Positions 1-12,336 of a stretch of DNA of 64,000 nt are shown here, piece by piece. Numbering within the stretch: the stretch's first letter is position 1; every line of letters starts with the position of its first letter. Source of the stretch: Thelonectria olida (lineage: Eukaryota; Ascomycota; Sordariomycetes; Hypocreales; Nectriaceae); the NCBI GenBank assembly GCA_020736575.1, contig JAGPYM010000007.1, forward strand, positions 930,001 to 994,000, written 5' to 3'. Both the position numbers and the translations under genes were made by a program. The notes beneath the pieces are model-generated. The model saw only the letters and a program-made list of their open reading frames with translations. It searched no databases and had not been told where the DNA came from.

Positions 1-197
1 CTTACCGCCTGGCCCGGAAAAACCCAGCCCCAGAGCCGCAAGTACGACGGCCCCTGATTGGGCGGACTGTCTGGGACGGATTTTCCATGGCCCACTCCTT
101 CAACTTTTTTTTTCAGACAGCCCAGAGATTTACACTCCAGCGGCGGGACGATTCAACTTGCGAGAGACCAGGCAGCCAACTTCGCGGCGTCGCCACC
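1..197 (+). promoter_or_regulatory. 5' leader/promoter of RRP9
   Basis: No coding exon can be supported here. A pyrimidine run ending in TTTTTTTTTCAG at about 105-117 looks like a splice acceptor, so a 5'UTR intron is possible. An upstream in-frame ATG at 87 is open into the RRP9 frame and would add 37 residues, but the ATG at 198 has the far better context (GCCACCATG). Confidence 0.4.
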
Positions 198-1934
198 ATG
201 TCGTCTTTCTTCACAGTCTCAGGTGCCCAGAAGAAGCGCAAGCGACCAGCGGCCCCCGAACCTCCAAAAAAAAGAGTTGCTGCCTCAAAATCCGCCCCGA
301 AAGGCTCTTCAAAGCCAGCTGGCCCCACCAAAAAACGAGTCGAACGAGACGAGTCCATCTCCGGCAGCGACTCGGAAGATGATGAGAGCTACGACAGTGT
401 CTCGAACGCCAGCGATGCGGTAGAGTCGGAAGAGTCGGAGGAAGAAGAAGAGACGGCCGCCGAGCGACGATTGCGCCTCGCAGAGCGCTACCTCGAGAAC
501 GTTAAGGAGCACGTGGATGAAGCTGGATTCGATGCGGCCGACATTGACAGGGACCTGATCGCGGAGCGACTACAAGAAGATGTTGCCGAGACCAGAGGAC
601 GAGTATACCGCCAATTGGCCGCCGAATTGGCCTTCGACAGCTCCTCTCGCACTTTCTTCCGAAGCAATACCAACGCTGTCACCTCCATCGCCGCCTGCGC
701 ACCTTATTTTTACACCACCACCAAAGATCTGATTGTCCAAAAGTGGAAGACGCAAGAACTGCCCCAAAATCAATATCCTCAGACTACGAAGCGGAAACAA
801 AAGAAGCCAAACGCCCCCCCAAGAAAACGACCGGAATTGGAGACGTGGTTGAAAGGAAATTCGAGCCAGTCCAAGACCAAAGAGTATCAGAGACACACCG
901 GACATATCTTGGCCGTGGCCGCCTCTCCAGACGGCAAATACGTCGTCACAGGAGGTTCGGACCGTAAACTTATCATCTACGATGCCGCAACCCTGAAGCC
1001 TATCAAGGTCTTCACCCACCACAGAGACGCCATCACCGGATTGGCTTTCCGGAGAGGGACAAATCAGCTGTACTCTAGCTCCAAGGACCGCACAGTCAAG
1101 GTGTGGAGCCTGGACGAGTTGGCTTATGTCGAGACCCTTTTCGGTCACCAGGACGAGGTTGTCGACATTGACGCCTTGGCCCAGGAACGCTGCGTCAGTG
1201 TTGGCGCTCGCGACCGAACTGCCCGTCTCTGGAAGGTCGCGGAGGAGACACAGCTGGTTTTCCGCGGCGGCGCAGTGGACAAGAAGACCCGACCTGGTGT
1301 TAATTCGCGCTCCCTCCTACACGAGGGCAGCATGGATCGCGTTGCCATGATCGATGACGACCTCTTTGTGACCGGCAGCGACAACGGCTCCATTGCCCTA
1401 TGGAGCGCGCAAAAGAAGAAGCCCGTCTATATCGCGCCTCTCGCCCACGGCCTCGACCCTCCCCTAGACCCCCACGAGGCTTCGGCCGAGCAAAACCCAG
1501 ACCCCAAGGCCGTCCCGACCCCTACGCCCCGTTGGATCACCGCCCTCAAGACCATCCCCTACTCTGACATTATCCTTAGCGGCAGCTGGGACGGTTATGT
1601 CCGCGTGTGGCGCCTCAGCGACGACAAGCGCAAGATCGAGCCCGTCGGCGTCCTCTCAACCCCCGACGAAGAACCACATCTGTCCACGGACGACGGCTCG
1701 CGAGGTCCCATCAAGGGCATCATCAACGACATTACTCTGTTCGAGCGCGGCGACCGCGGCAAGGACGGGCTGTGCGTCGTCGCTGCCGTTGGACTGCAGC
1801 ACCGGCTGGGAAGATGGCACCCAAAGTTCCAGGGTGGACGAAACGGAGGCGTCATATTTGAGATTCCCAGGATACCGCGGCCTACGACGAATGGCGTGCA
1901 CGAGAGTGAGGGCGAAGCGGAGGATGAAGACTGA
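198..1934 (+). CDS. RRP9: U3 snoRNP WD40 protein Rrp9 (U3-55K)
   Basis: Rrp9 binds the U3 snoRNA and is a core part of the box C/D U3 snoRNP, which acts in the nucleolus in early cleavage of pre-18S rRNA. The intronless frame encodes 578 residues. A basic nuclear-localisation stretch (KKRKRP, about residue 11) is followed by an acidic Ser/Glu tract at about 50-95 and a helical segment. WD40 repeats run from about 233 to 540; recognisable blades include HTGHILAVAASPDGK, GSDRKLIIYD and SKDRTVKVW. This layout matches the family. The start at 198 was chosen for its Kozak context. The gene converges on the SUMO protease gene with about 520 bp between their stops. Confidence 0.93.
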   Translation: MSSFFTVSGAQKKRKRPAAPEPPKKRVAASKSAPKGSSKPAGPTKKRVERDESISGSDSEDDESYDSVSNASDAVESEESEEEEETAAERRLRLAERYLENVKEHVDEAGFDAADIDRDLIAERLQEDVAETRGRVYRQLAAELAFDSSSRTFFRSNTNAVTSIAACAPYFYTTTKDLIVQKWKTQELPQNQYPQTTKRKQKKPNAPPRKRPELETWLKGNSSQSKTKEYQRHTGHILAVAASPDGKYVVTGGSDRKLIIYDAATLKPIKVFTHHRDAITGLAFRRGTNQLYSSSKDRTVKVWSLDELAYVETLFGHQDEVVDIDALAQERCVSVGARDRTARLWKVAEETQLVFRGGAVDKKTRPGVNSRSLLHEGSMDRVAMIDDDLFVTGSDNGSIALWSAQKKKPVYIAPLAHGLDPPLDPHEASAEQNPDPKAVPTPTPRWITALKTIPYSDIILSGSWDGYVRVWRLSDDKRKIEPVGVLSTPDEEPHLSTDDGSRGPIKGIINDITLFERGDRGKDGLCVVAAVGLQHRLGRWHPKFQGGRNGGVIFEIPRIPRPTTNGVHESEGEAEDED

Positions 1935-2453
1935 AGCGTATAATCTGTCATATTATGAATCAATAGACTCAACCAAAAGCTGGAGGCGTACTCGGGAAAA
2001 CTTGCAAATACATCTCATATCACGTACACTTCTGTCGGTTTGTGCGGTGTGCCGTGAGCAGTGCGACAAGAGAGCTGATCTATCCAGACGTCACCATTAT
2101 CACAGGACAATAAAAACAACCACTGCTTAAAAAGACAAGCAATGCGCGCTCAACTGGGTATCTCATTACGCGAGAAGAAAGTCACAGCTACCGTACAAAA
2201 CGCTGGCCATTGCGGCCTATGTACCTTTGTCGAACCAGCCTCGACTACCATCAACGCTCTGCTGAGCCCTGTATCTACCTACTCTCCCTGTAGCCCTATT
2301 CTTTCAAACGCCCAAAGACCGAAAAGGTCGGCTGTAAAACTCGCTGATTAGTGCCAAACATTATTTGCAGCGCCATCTTCCCATCATTGGCGTCATTGTG
2401 TTGCATCTTGAACTGTCCTTCCAGACCGTGCTCTCTCTTGAGCAGTGCCTTCA
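1935..2453. other. Convergent intergenic region between RRP9 and the ULP2-like gene
   Basis: This stretch lies between two gene 3' ends and presumably holds both 3'UTRs and polyadenylation signals. AATAAAAAC-like A-rich sequence occurs near 2108. I see no convincing gene in it. Confidence 0.6.
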
Positions 2454-5400
2454 TTATTCAATCACCATGTGGTGAGAGTGATCGATGCCGTCATACTGAG
2501 GACCATGAGTGGTAGCCTTGTCACCCTCAATGGACGGTAGAACCTCCATAGAAACCGCTTGACTGCGAGGCTGGACAGAGGCTGCTTTTGGTGGACGACT
2601 CGATAGCACTTGAACGAGGGAAACCTCTGGGGACTCTGATCGGGACCTTTTAACGCCTCGAATCTCTGAAAGCGGTTCTGGTGATGTTGAGGAACTCGGT
2701 AATCCCTGAACAAACTTCGGCTCGGGCCGTTTGCCAGCTGAGCCTGGAGCAGGATGGGTTGGCCCTTCAGTTGTCAAGTCGACCGGTATTTGGGAAGCCC
2801 CCTCTGGCGAGGCACGGGCTGAGTGAACGGCTTCGCCAGACATGGGCGTCTTTGAATCAACGCTCGAGCCATCGTCTAACTGTTGGACGAACTGAGGATC
2901 TCTAATCACTCTAGGAGTGCTGGGCGGCCCTGGTTCTTCGAGACATAGGCCCGGTTTCGGCTCAACTGGTGCACTGAGAACTGGCTCAATGGAAGCTGCC
3001 ACGACGGGACTTCTGATGCCGTTGGCCATCGGACTGGGCATCTCCGAGCTCCGTGCTGGTGCTTCTCTCGGCGATGATTGACCGGAAAGCCCCGCTGCCT
3101 TGCCTAGTCTCCTTTTTCTCTTTTCTTCCATCTTTCTTGATTCCTCCCCAGCTTGATATTCTTTCTGAAGGCTGAGAATGAGGCTCCGCACCTTTGTCCG
3201 TATCTGGGATGCATCAATATTCCAGCCGGACTTCTCCTTTTGCAACATCCTGCGGACAGCCTCGTCGGGGTTTTTGAGAAATTCTTCCACGTAGCCAAGC
3301 AGAAAGGCACCACAATCGCAGTGGTTGTCCTGTGCAGGAATATGTTTGGCTGTCATCCCAGGTGGAAGTTTGACCAGCTCAATGTCCTTCTTGTGCTTGG
3401 CTTCTTCCTTGAGATAGTTCCTAAGAGTCTTGCAGGTGATCGAGTGTGGACTGCCTAGCGAGTCGAGCGTGATGATTTTCGGTTCCTCCAGAATATACTT
3501 CTGCGCTCCCACCGTAGTTCCCTTGTTACCCTTGGTCGAAGGCTTTCTGGGAGGCGTCTCGGGGGGCGGGTCGATGGTCCCGCCTGAGGATTGGCTTATA
3601 GCCGTTGGTTTCGTAGGCTCATCATCTAGGGAGATGCTTTCCGGCTCAGCCTTGACTGGCACGGCCGTGGGTTTCTCCTGAGAACAAACGTCCACCACAA
3701 TGCTTTCGACATCATTCGGTGCATCTGACTCTGGGAGGAGTTTGGGGGCATTGTAGATGATGGCCAAGTACCAGTGCATATTCTCGTTGATCGGAACGAC
3801 AATGTATTTGTAAGAGAATAGATCAACCTTGGCTGTCCATTTTGCAACACCGTTGTAGTTGATGTTGCCTCCCCCGGCTTTGATTGTCGGAAATAGGAAT
3901 GTGTTGAAAAAGTGTACCTTCTGAAGTATCTCCGGACGGTTTTCCTCAAGGTCTGCTTGGAGGTAGCGGAGATAGAAATTGATGAGGTTGTCGTTTAGGA
4001 ATTCTCCTTCGTCAAGCCGAGCGACATCCTCTCTCTCGACCGACTCTCGCTTCCTGCCATTCGCAGGGAACTCCAGTCTCATGCGCCAGTCTTTGTCCCA
4101 TTCTGGGTTGAGTTCAGTCCAGCAACCTGATAGTCGATCGCGCATTCGAAGGGTCGGAGATAATTGCCGTGTCCGTCGTGTTACCATCCCTCCCTCACGA
4201 GGAGTGGCAGATATGTTATTTGTCTTTTGGACAGTTGGCGGAGCACTCGGGGGCAACCCCAGCATCCTGTCCTTGAGTTTCTCTGTCGGCGGACTTGTCT
4301 TGAGGTTGGTGCCATTTTTGGGAGCTGATGTCGTCCAAGTCGTTTTCTGAACAGTCCGAGGTGGGCTGCTGGGCCGTGGAACCAGTGTAGTGTTGGGCAC
4401 ATCACGACTTCTGGCTTGCTCAAAGGATTTTTCAAATACCCTACTGAGGTGGTCCCTATGATGTATGAGTTCCTGCGCAAAGCGTAACACGCAAAATAAG
4501 TCATCAAGGGGGCGCTTACTCTGATTCTTCCACGCACTTGGTCAATGATGGTACCCAGCTAACAACCCGAACAGCATCTTCGACTGTCTCGAACTCCAAT
4601 GCTAGTTGCCCCGGCGCGTGGTTCGTGGCAGAGCGTTTGATGATGACAATCGGACTATGCGTCGCATAATGTGAGACAGTCAATATCTTTGAGGCTTGAA
4701 TCTCGAGCCACGCCAGCTGACGAGAGACACCATCAATCCTGTGGATAACATCGGCAAGGTCACCTTTCAAACGAAGTCTGACTTCGTAGTCCGCTTGTCC
4801 AGCCTGAGGATAGACATGACTGCCAGAGGCAGCTCTTGAGACGGAGACGGAGACGTCCTCCTTTGTCGTTGGACCTTGGAATTTGAGTTTGGAAGTTAAA
4901 AAATTGGAAGGCTGAATATCCCCTCGTTGGGGCCGTTTCGGGGCTGGCTGCATTCCCGAAAAGTTCGTTACTCGTTTCCCCGTGAGTTCATCGGTGTTCG
5001 CTAATTCGTCCGGAGATTCGTCGCCATCGCCCGCCGAATGCCTCATCCGTTTGGTTCCTTTGGTACCCGCATGACCAACCTGTGCTGTGTGCGAGCGGGG
5101 TAGGATATCCGAAACCACATTGGTCAATGGTGGATCATCTTGAAGGACATCAGGACTCGTGACAACAATAGAGTCAGCACCTGGGGACAGGTGCTGACGA
5201 GTGCGATTTTGTCCATCGACTAGGGCCCGGGATTTCCGTATTCGACGGTTTGGGACTTTACCTGGGTTGGCGATTCGATATTCCTCCTGGGCAGTCGTGG
5301 CGTGTGTTTTTCCCGTACTTGTCACACTGATTATCTCCGTAACAGTGTCGGCCTGAGAGCCTTCATGGGTCAAGTCGAAAACTTCTTGAATTGATTCCTC

Positions 5401-5742
5401 CCGCCTCCGTGGGGGTGGACGCTCAGAGTCGGAGACATCTTGAATATCATCGCAATGAAGACCTTGAGGTTTTGAAGCAAAATATTTGCTGATATGTTTT
5501 GCTTGCTGTTCCTTCTTGTGGCTTTCCTCTACCTTCTGGCGCTTGGAAGGACGTTCGGTGGGAGGAGGTCCGGTGAAATGACTGAAAGGATTGGAAGGAT
5601 TGGAAGGAAGGGCAGACTTCAACCCTGGGCCCAAGCTGCTCATGGGTGTCTGGCTACCGTTCACTCGCCTCTAGTGTTTGAGTTAGTCGGGGAGAATGTC
5701 GTGGATAGAGAGGGCGGGAGCACCGACTAGGAAGCGACTCAT
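2454..5742 (-). CDS. Ulp2/SENP6-type SUMO protease (peptidase C48)
   Basis: Ulp2-class proteases trim poly-SUMO chains in the nucleus. The catalytic domain lies in the 3' exon: a FLNDNLINFYLRYL substrate groove, the His of NMHWYLAIIYN, the Asp of ITLDSLGSPHS, and the Gln and Cys of PAQDNHCDCGAF. A long acidic/Pro-Ser insert splits the domain between the His and Asp motifs, as in Ulp2 rather than Ulp1. The preceding exon carries a PH-like fold (RLRLKGDLADVIHRIDG) and a disordered N terminus. Proposed exons are 5742-5728, 5670-4520 and 4455-2454, giving 1055 residues. The 4519-4456 intron uses CATAG because the nearer GCGCAG would break the frame. The 15-nt first exon rests on a weak donor (GTCGGT) but a good CTAAC branch; otherwise translation would begin at the ATG at 5643. 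Confidence 0.86.
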
Positions 5743-6771
5743 GGTGCCTCTTGGAGCGCTCCAACAAGAGTCAGCGGAGGATTTGGTCTTGGGGTGCAGT
5801 CGTCAAGCCTACCCATAGTCCGGGAAAGAGTTGGCGTCGGAATGGTAGCGTGCAAATGGACTACAACTCGACTGGTGAGCACAATGCGTGGAGGCATGAC
5901 ACGGGTGGTAGCAGAGGTTCCAACGTACTCCCATGAAGCCCTTTTCCTCCTCTCATCCGTCGACTTCGGAGGCTGAGTGTTCGGCTCCAGCTTTCTGCCT
6001 GGCACGCCTGTCGTTCGAGTGGAGGTTCGGGAGCTTCCTAGCAGCGTTTTGTGAAGGCAAAACCGGGTTCGTCGCCGGCTGCCGTCGCAGTCGTGAGGGT
6101 GGCGAAACAGGGAAGCGGCGGGAAGCGTGTGGAACGCAGAAGCAGGCAGAAGCGAGGGTCTTCGGGCGCATGCCAGACCGAGCCTGGGGGAATCGAGGTT
6201 GCGACAAGGAGAAAGGTCGGTGGAAGTCGGTTTTGAGGCTGCACGGGATGCCCCAAAGAAGCCGACCTTGTTGCGTAGTGGGGTCGCGGCCTCTATATTT
6301 TAGTGGAGAGGCGTCCCTTCCTGTTATTAGGACTGGACCTGGAACTGTCAGCCTCGCAGGGTCCAAGCTGGAACTGGAGCGATTGGGTACATTCGATCCG
6401 CAGAACGGTTTGAGTGTGGTAGTTCTTCTTTATAATCCTCAATTCTCTACACAGTATGATGAAAATAAATTTTCAATTTGATGTTACTCAAGGCCTATTC
6501 TAGAATGGAAAAGAACTCAGTTTCCGCGCACAAGTCCGCGTCACCCAGGTGCTACAAAGGTAACGGAGGTACCTTCCCTGCAGGTAAAGCCCCCACAATG
6601 ACCCAATCACAAGGCTGAGCGCCCACTGAACACCTTCGCGCCGTGGAAATGATGGACGTGTCCCTCCAGCGACTACCTACCTCCCGTTCTGCGACAGCGA
6701 ACCGACGAGCTTCAATCCCATCCTCTCCAACGCTTCAAACCCGCCCAATGCCACCGAATTAGTCGCCCAAC
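5743..6771. promoter_or_regulatory. Divergent promoter region, SUMO protease / SPC3
   Basis: About 1 kb separates two divergent start codons. Several overlapping frames stay open between 5930 and 6480 on both strands, but none shows family motifs or codon character, and they shadow one another in GC-rich sequence. I read it as promoter and 5'UTR sequence. Confidence 0.55.
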
Positions 6772-7597
6772 ATGCACAACTCACTCACTCGCATCCAAAA
6801 TACTTTTGGGTTCTTCACCACCGTCGCCTTTGTCGTCGCTGCCCTCATCGCAGTTACCGACTTCATCACCCCGCGCACCCCTTCTACCGGCCTCATCTCG
6901 CCGACCAACGTCCAAGTGTACGATCCAACTCTGATCCGATACCCGCGGCGCAATATCTCTGTCTATCTCTCGCTAACCAAGACCTTCGTCTAGTGTCAAG
7001 GGCCGCCCTCATTACTATAGCTCCAAGAAGGAGGAGTATGCCATCATCAAGTTCTCCCTCGACGCCGACCTTTCGTCCCTCTTTACATGGAACACCAAAC
7101 AACTCTTCGTCTACGTGACTGCTGAATGGCCCGGCAACAAAAACGATACCAATGAGGCCGTCATCTGGGACTCCATCATTACCAACCCTAGCGCCGACCA
7201 TCTTCAGAACATCGGCCCCGTTGCCATGAAGAAGCTCAAGCGCAGTGCTGAGGGCAAGACCATTGATCCCAGCCGGTGAGTGTATCTAGTCCTGCCATTG
7301 AGAAAATAGTTCTGACGCGCATCGCTCTCCAGTGGCCTTCTTAAACTCCGAAACCAAAAGCCCAAGTACCAGATCACCCATCCCAGCGGCAAGATCGCCG
7401 AGAAGGAGAACGTCATCCTAAAGCTTCACTACAACGTCCAGCCTTGGGTTGGCGTCTTGAGCTGGAACCAAGACCAGGACATTGGTCCCTGGAAGAAGTT
7501 GGCTGGCGGCGTCAGCGAGAAGTTCACCCTTCCCGCGCTGAAGAACAAGAACAAGGGCAAGGACTCCCAAGCCAAGCGCAAGACTCCGCAGAATTAA
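6772..7597 (+). CDS. SPC3: Signal peptidase complex subunit 3 (SPC22/23)
   Basis: Spc3 is an essential ER-membrane subunit of signal peptidase and supports cleavage of signal peptides from secretory proteins. The start is MHNSLTRIQNTFGFFTTVAF, with one membrane anchor at about residues 14-30 and a lumenal domain after it. Family landmarks include a VVKGRPHYYSSKKEEYA-type strand, FVYVTAEWPG, and NEAVIWDSII before the second intron, then ENVILKLHYNVQPWVG. Exons are 6772-6917, 6994-7275 and 7333-7597, giving 230 residues, slightly longer than the yeast protein because of a basic tail. The first intron uses donor GTACGA, which alone keeps the frame, with branch CGCTAACC. The gene converges on XRN1 with a gap of about 284 bp. 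Confidence 0.92.
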
Positions 7598-7881
7598 ACT
7601 GCCTTGCGTGAAATAGATGGAGGGCGCGTAAAACTTGTAGCATGTATGGGCGTTTAATGGATTGGCGATGGATATTTTGCACTTTTCTGGCAATACTGGA
7701 CGGCAATTAGGTTTGTGCTTGTGACTCTATAAACTATAGACTTGAGAGTCTATGCTCTATATCGACACCCTACCAAATTTTCTCTAGACCAGACCTCTTG
7801 ATGACTCCGCTCAATAACTGGTATCACTTCATGCGTACAAATCACTATTCGAAACAGCATCTAGCAACACCCAAAAGACGT

Positions 7882-10800
7882 CTAGTTCTGTGTCGGATTG
7901 CCTGGACCTGCGTTGCCACCTCCGTTGTTTCCCCCTCGTCCGCGGTGAGGACCACCTCGACCTCTTCCTCCACGGCCGCGACCACGGCCTCTACCACGAG
8001 GCTGATCGAGACTAGCAGGAGGAGGGACTGCGCCATACTTCCCCTGTCCCTGAGATTGATTGGCAGAAGCATCGGGAGCCGGGGATCCATGAGCGGGTGA
8101 TGCGTGGTGGCTACCACGGCCACGGCCACGGCCTCCTCGACCGTTACTGTTGGCTCCATCAGGAGCGTTACGGTAGACCAATGTGCTATGCTGTAGGTTT
8201 GGACCACCACCCCGGCCTCCGTTTCCATTGCCCCGTCCACGTGGCGAGTGAGTGCCATTCAGAGCACCACGCCAGCCCCCACGCAGAAGAGGAGGAGCTG
8301 GTGCATCCTGGTACTGCGGCGTGCCGACATGCGCAGAGTATCCGCCAGTGGGAACCACGTTTCGTCGTTGCTGCGACTTGGTAGTCGTAGAAATGACCTG
8401 CTTTCGAGTTGTGTTCAGGACAGACGACGACGCGACGGTTTGACCGCGGAACATGGGGGCTCTCTCGCCGAGGGTAGTTCCACTCATGAAAGAAGTGTCC
8501 CAGACAACATCCAACAGGAGAGCAGTCGCAGTACGGCTGATACCAACAACTGTTCCCCTGGTTGCAATGGGGACCTTTCCAGCATCTGAAACATAAGTAA
8601 CTCGGTCTCCAAGGCCAAAGGTTTGGTTTCCAAGCACCATCTCCGCGTCAGAGGGCTTAAGAAGAGCCGAACGAGGCACACCCCGTAGCTTCTTGATGTC
8701 AACGTCCCCGGACGTTTGGTGGATCTGTTCTCCAACCGTAGCAAGAGCCCTGACTACTTCAGAATCAAGCTGCTCAGCTTCCAGTGGCACTCGCTCAAAC
8801 TTGCTCGTTTCTTGTGCTCTGAGCCAAGCTCCAACTTCCTTAACCTTCTCCGCTGCTACGGCAGGGTCGTTCCACAGATCTGTATCCAAAACGTCGCTCT
8901 TCTGTGGCTCTCTCTGAATAGCGGCAAAGAAGTCGGGGAAAGTAACCATGTAGTCTGCAATTAGCTTGATGGCGGTGCTGCTGAATTCCCATCCAGTTTG
9001 CGACTTTCTGGAGTAGCCCAGGACCTTGAGTTTTCGGCCTTCAAACTTGAGGTTCAAACCGAGGTTGAGTTTGAGACCAGCCGACGTGATGATCTGGTAG
9101 GATGAAGTGATTTTGCTCAGCACGAGAGGGTGCACGCCCAATTTCTTCGCCACAGCATATGACGGAGTGTAAGGGTTTTGGCGCTCTGCTTGATAGATCA
9201 TGTCCTTTCCAAATTCGATCTCCTTATTCTTAAGCATTGACACCACGATCTCAGCCTTGTTCTTGTCGTGACCGGTGACCTCCAGAGGACGGCCATAAGC
9301 ATACTCGCCAAGGAAAAAGGCGCGAGTGCCTTGAGGGAACTCCTCCTCGATTGGTAGAGCCACCTTCTCGATGAACCGTTCATCCTCGTTGACAACTTCG
9401 TCAACAATGACCTGGGCAGCATATGTACTTCGTACACTGGGGTTCAATGCATACTCCTTGACCATGGCACCTTCTTCGGTCTTCATAAGACCCTTCAGCA
9501 TGTGCACAACGACCAAGCACTCAACTTGTCCTATGGTGATGCCCATTCGCTTACCATGCCAATCTTCGAGATGCTGAGCCTCTCGAGCAAATTCGGCGGC
9601 TTCTCTGTTATTATGATCTTTGGTGATGATGTCCTTGCCATTTTCTCCTAGCTCGTAGGAGAACAGCTCATCCTGAACGCTGACCACCTTAGCCTCTTGT
9701 AGAAAAGGGTAGCCAACGAAGCAGCGCTGGCCCAGCTTGGCCTTCCAGGTTTCTGTCTTGGACCGGTTCTCGGTTTCGGTCAAGGTGACAACAACACTGG
9801 GGTTTCGGCTGTCAGTTTGGAAAACGTTGATTCCGTAACCTTCAATAAGCTGCGCAGTGTAAGGAAGGGTGTGCAGCGTTGGGAAGCCGGCGAGGGCTGA
9901 CACGTTCAGCAAAGCGCCATTCATCAGCCCAGAGTGGAACTTGAGGCCCTCAATATCAGGGAGGTCGAAAATGTTTTCGATGCAGCGGCAGTTTGGAATC
10001 TCTGGAAAGATACCGGGGAGGGGTGACGGGTACGTGAAGTTGACCTCTGGGGAGTAGGTGAATTTGAGGGCAACATTGAAACCATTTCGAGACTTTTCGG
10101 CATCTGAGAGCAGGTCATTCTTGGTCTGCATAGCTGACAAAAGTCGCTTCTCGTCAATGAAGGGAATCTTGACCACGGCCTCCCAGTCCTGCTTCTTGCC
10201 GTTCATGTCCAGCTCAAAGTCTCTGGGGTAAAAGTCAATGATTGGGGAGTCGGGGTTGGTCATGAGGTCATGATACGCCGTGGGCACAATCTTCTTGCTT
10301 CGATCCGGCAAGACTCCCATGAGCTGCTCGTACGGCTTGAAGGGTTGACCTTTCTCAAAGTTCAGGTCCGCGCCAACACCCTTCACAACATCTATATTTC
10401 ATTAGCCTTGAAACCTGCACACACGCGAGATCGCCCGCTTACCTGAGATGAGAGGCGCATAGTGGTACTTATAGAACCATGGCCAAGATGCGATTCCGCG
10501 GTAGTAGTAGAACAAGACCCACTGCAGACCTTGCACATAATTCTCACAAAGAGCCGTGAGCTCCTTGTCGTACTTCTCCGGGGCCCATTCCTCGAATTTC
10601 TGGAGATAGTACTTCGTCTTCCAGCCCTGATACTTTTGTTGATACAATTGTTCGTACTGTTTTTGAGCATCCTCGGCGGTCACATCAACAACCATGGCCT
10701 TGTCGTACGATTTCATGACTCGATAGGCGGCTAAATTACCTTCCTCCTCATCTTCATCATCATCGTCAATCTTGGGGGGGAATTCCACCATGAGGCGACG

Positions 10801-12336
10801 CTGGCCCTCATCATCTTCTTTGGTGGACCAACGTAGGTGCATTGACTCGGCAAGGTCTTGAACAAACTTGCGATCCGCAGCCTTGAGGTCTGCACCAAGG
10901 TCCAGCGCTGTGTCGGAGCGCTTGGAGACGAAGGGGCGGATCTTCTGTTTCCAGAGATTTTGCTGCGCTGAAGTGATGATCAGCTGCCCGGCCTTTGATG
11001 TCTTTTTGGCGACACCGTTTTTCGCCTCCAGCTTCTTCTCCATCTGCTTCGATGCGAACCATTTCTCGTCTGTCATTTCGTATTCGAACCCTTGGATTTC
11101 GAGGTTTGAGATCTCGCCAAGTAAGGTTTGGAGACGAGGCATGTTGATATCGCCGTTCTCATTGATGTAGCCATCGCCTTTAGGCAGGATAGTCTTGTAT
11201 ATCCTGAACATGTTGGCTAAAGCTCCCTCATTGATGTGTAGTCCGGGTAAGTTTGGCAAGAAATCGTTGCCAACGAAGAAGGCCATGAGGATGAAGTCAT
11301 CGATAACCCTCTCGAGATCAAACGGAAAACTTAAAACTCCTTCCTCCTTGAGCTCTTGAAACTCCATTTCTAGATACTCTCTTACAATGCAGAGATGCAA
11401 GAGGTAGAAGTTTTGGTGCTCCAACTCCTTAGACTTGGTATGTGATGTTCGAGCGCTGCGACCGAAAGTTACCTCCTCTCGGAGAAGGCAGAAATGGGGA
11501 TCGTGACTGAGGAGTCCCAGCATGATCAAGTCGGCGTCAAGGCCGTAGAGGCAGTGTCGAACATTGGGGTTGTAGCCAGGTTGCGCCTTGGCATTTCGAA
11601 TGTACTCCATGATTTTGTGCTCTCCCTCACCGGGGACTTCATGCCCAGAGAGCACAATCTCACAGCCCTGCCAGTCGGAGTCTTCGGATACCTTCTTGTT
11701 GACGAAGTATCTCAGTTGCTGGGATAGCTTTGCCATGAATTCGGTTCCTACAAGTTGTTAGCGAGCTTCGAGTTTAGCAAGTATGAGAGAGACGGACCAG
11801 GCGTGATACAGTTGCTATCGAACGGCTCTTCTTTGGGAAGTTCAACACCTTCCCTGACGGCCTTTTCACGGGCCTTCTCGGCGTCGAAAGCGGTTCGGAA
11901 ACGTCTGGCACGTTGCTGGTTCATCTTGGCACGAGGTGCGACACCGTCGATAGCCATGAAGAAGAGCTGTTTAGGCTTGATTTTGCCAAAGAGATGTTCA
12001 ATGTAGTTGAATATACGAATGAACATTTCCTCCTCGCTCAGGCGGAAGGAAACATCTTCTCCAGCATCTTTGTGGGTACAGTTATGAATAATACCATTCA
12101 TGTCCAGCTATTTCGACCGTCAGCGAGGAGCAGGTAATGGGATATTTGGAGTTCGTACGTAGAGGCAGTCGAACTCGGGTATTCGGTTCTCTGCGATGAG
12201 TTGGGAGATTGCGGGATAGCGCTCGGAGAGCCATCTGAAGAACTTGGGGACACTGTAATGCGAGGGTCAAGGTCAGCGACAGCTTCGTAGACAAGAGGTA
12301 CAGATTGCGTTCAGTCGGGCAGCGTAATTACCCCAT
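7882..12336 (-). CDS. XRN1: 5'-3' exoribonuclease 1
   Basis: Xrn1 degrades decapped, 5'-monophosphate mRNA in the cytoplasm. Five exons (12336-12332, 12252-12159, 12107-11798, 11747-10443, 10391-7882) encode 1407 residues. The N terminus reads MGVPKFFRWLSERYP, followed by the acidic active-site motifs LYLDMNGIIHNC, FMAIDGVAPRAKMNQQR, SGHEVPGEGEHKIMEY and YGLDADLIMLGL. The D1-D4/SH3-like region follows in the last exon. The tail is rich in RGG/RGRG repeats (about the last 140 residues), a common RNA-binding extension in filamentous fungi. The first coding exon holds only ATGGG, and splicing builds the conserved MGVPKFF start. The gene diverges from HAT2 through a shared promoter of about 760 bp. 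Confidence 0.95.

Noticed and set aside
5933..6481. 182-codon open frame on + between the SUMO protease and SPC3 genes
   Set aside because: Frames on the opposite strand are equally open in this GC-rich stretch, composition is Arg/Gly-rich, no motif is present and the region is a divergent promoter.
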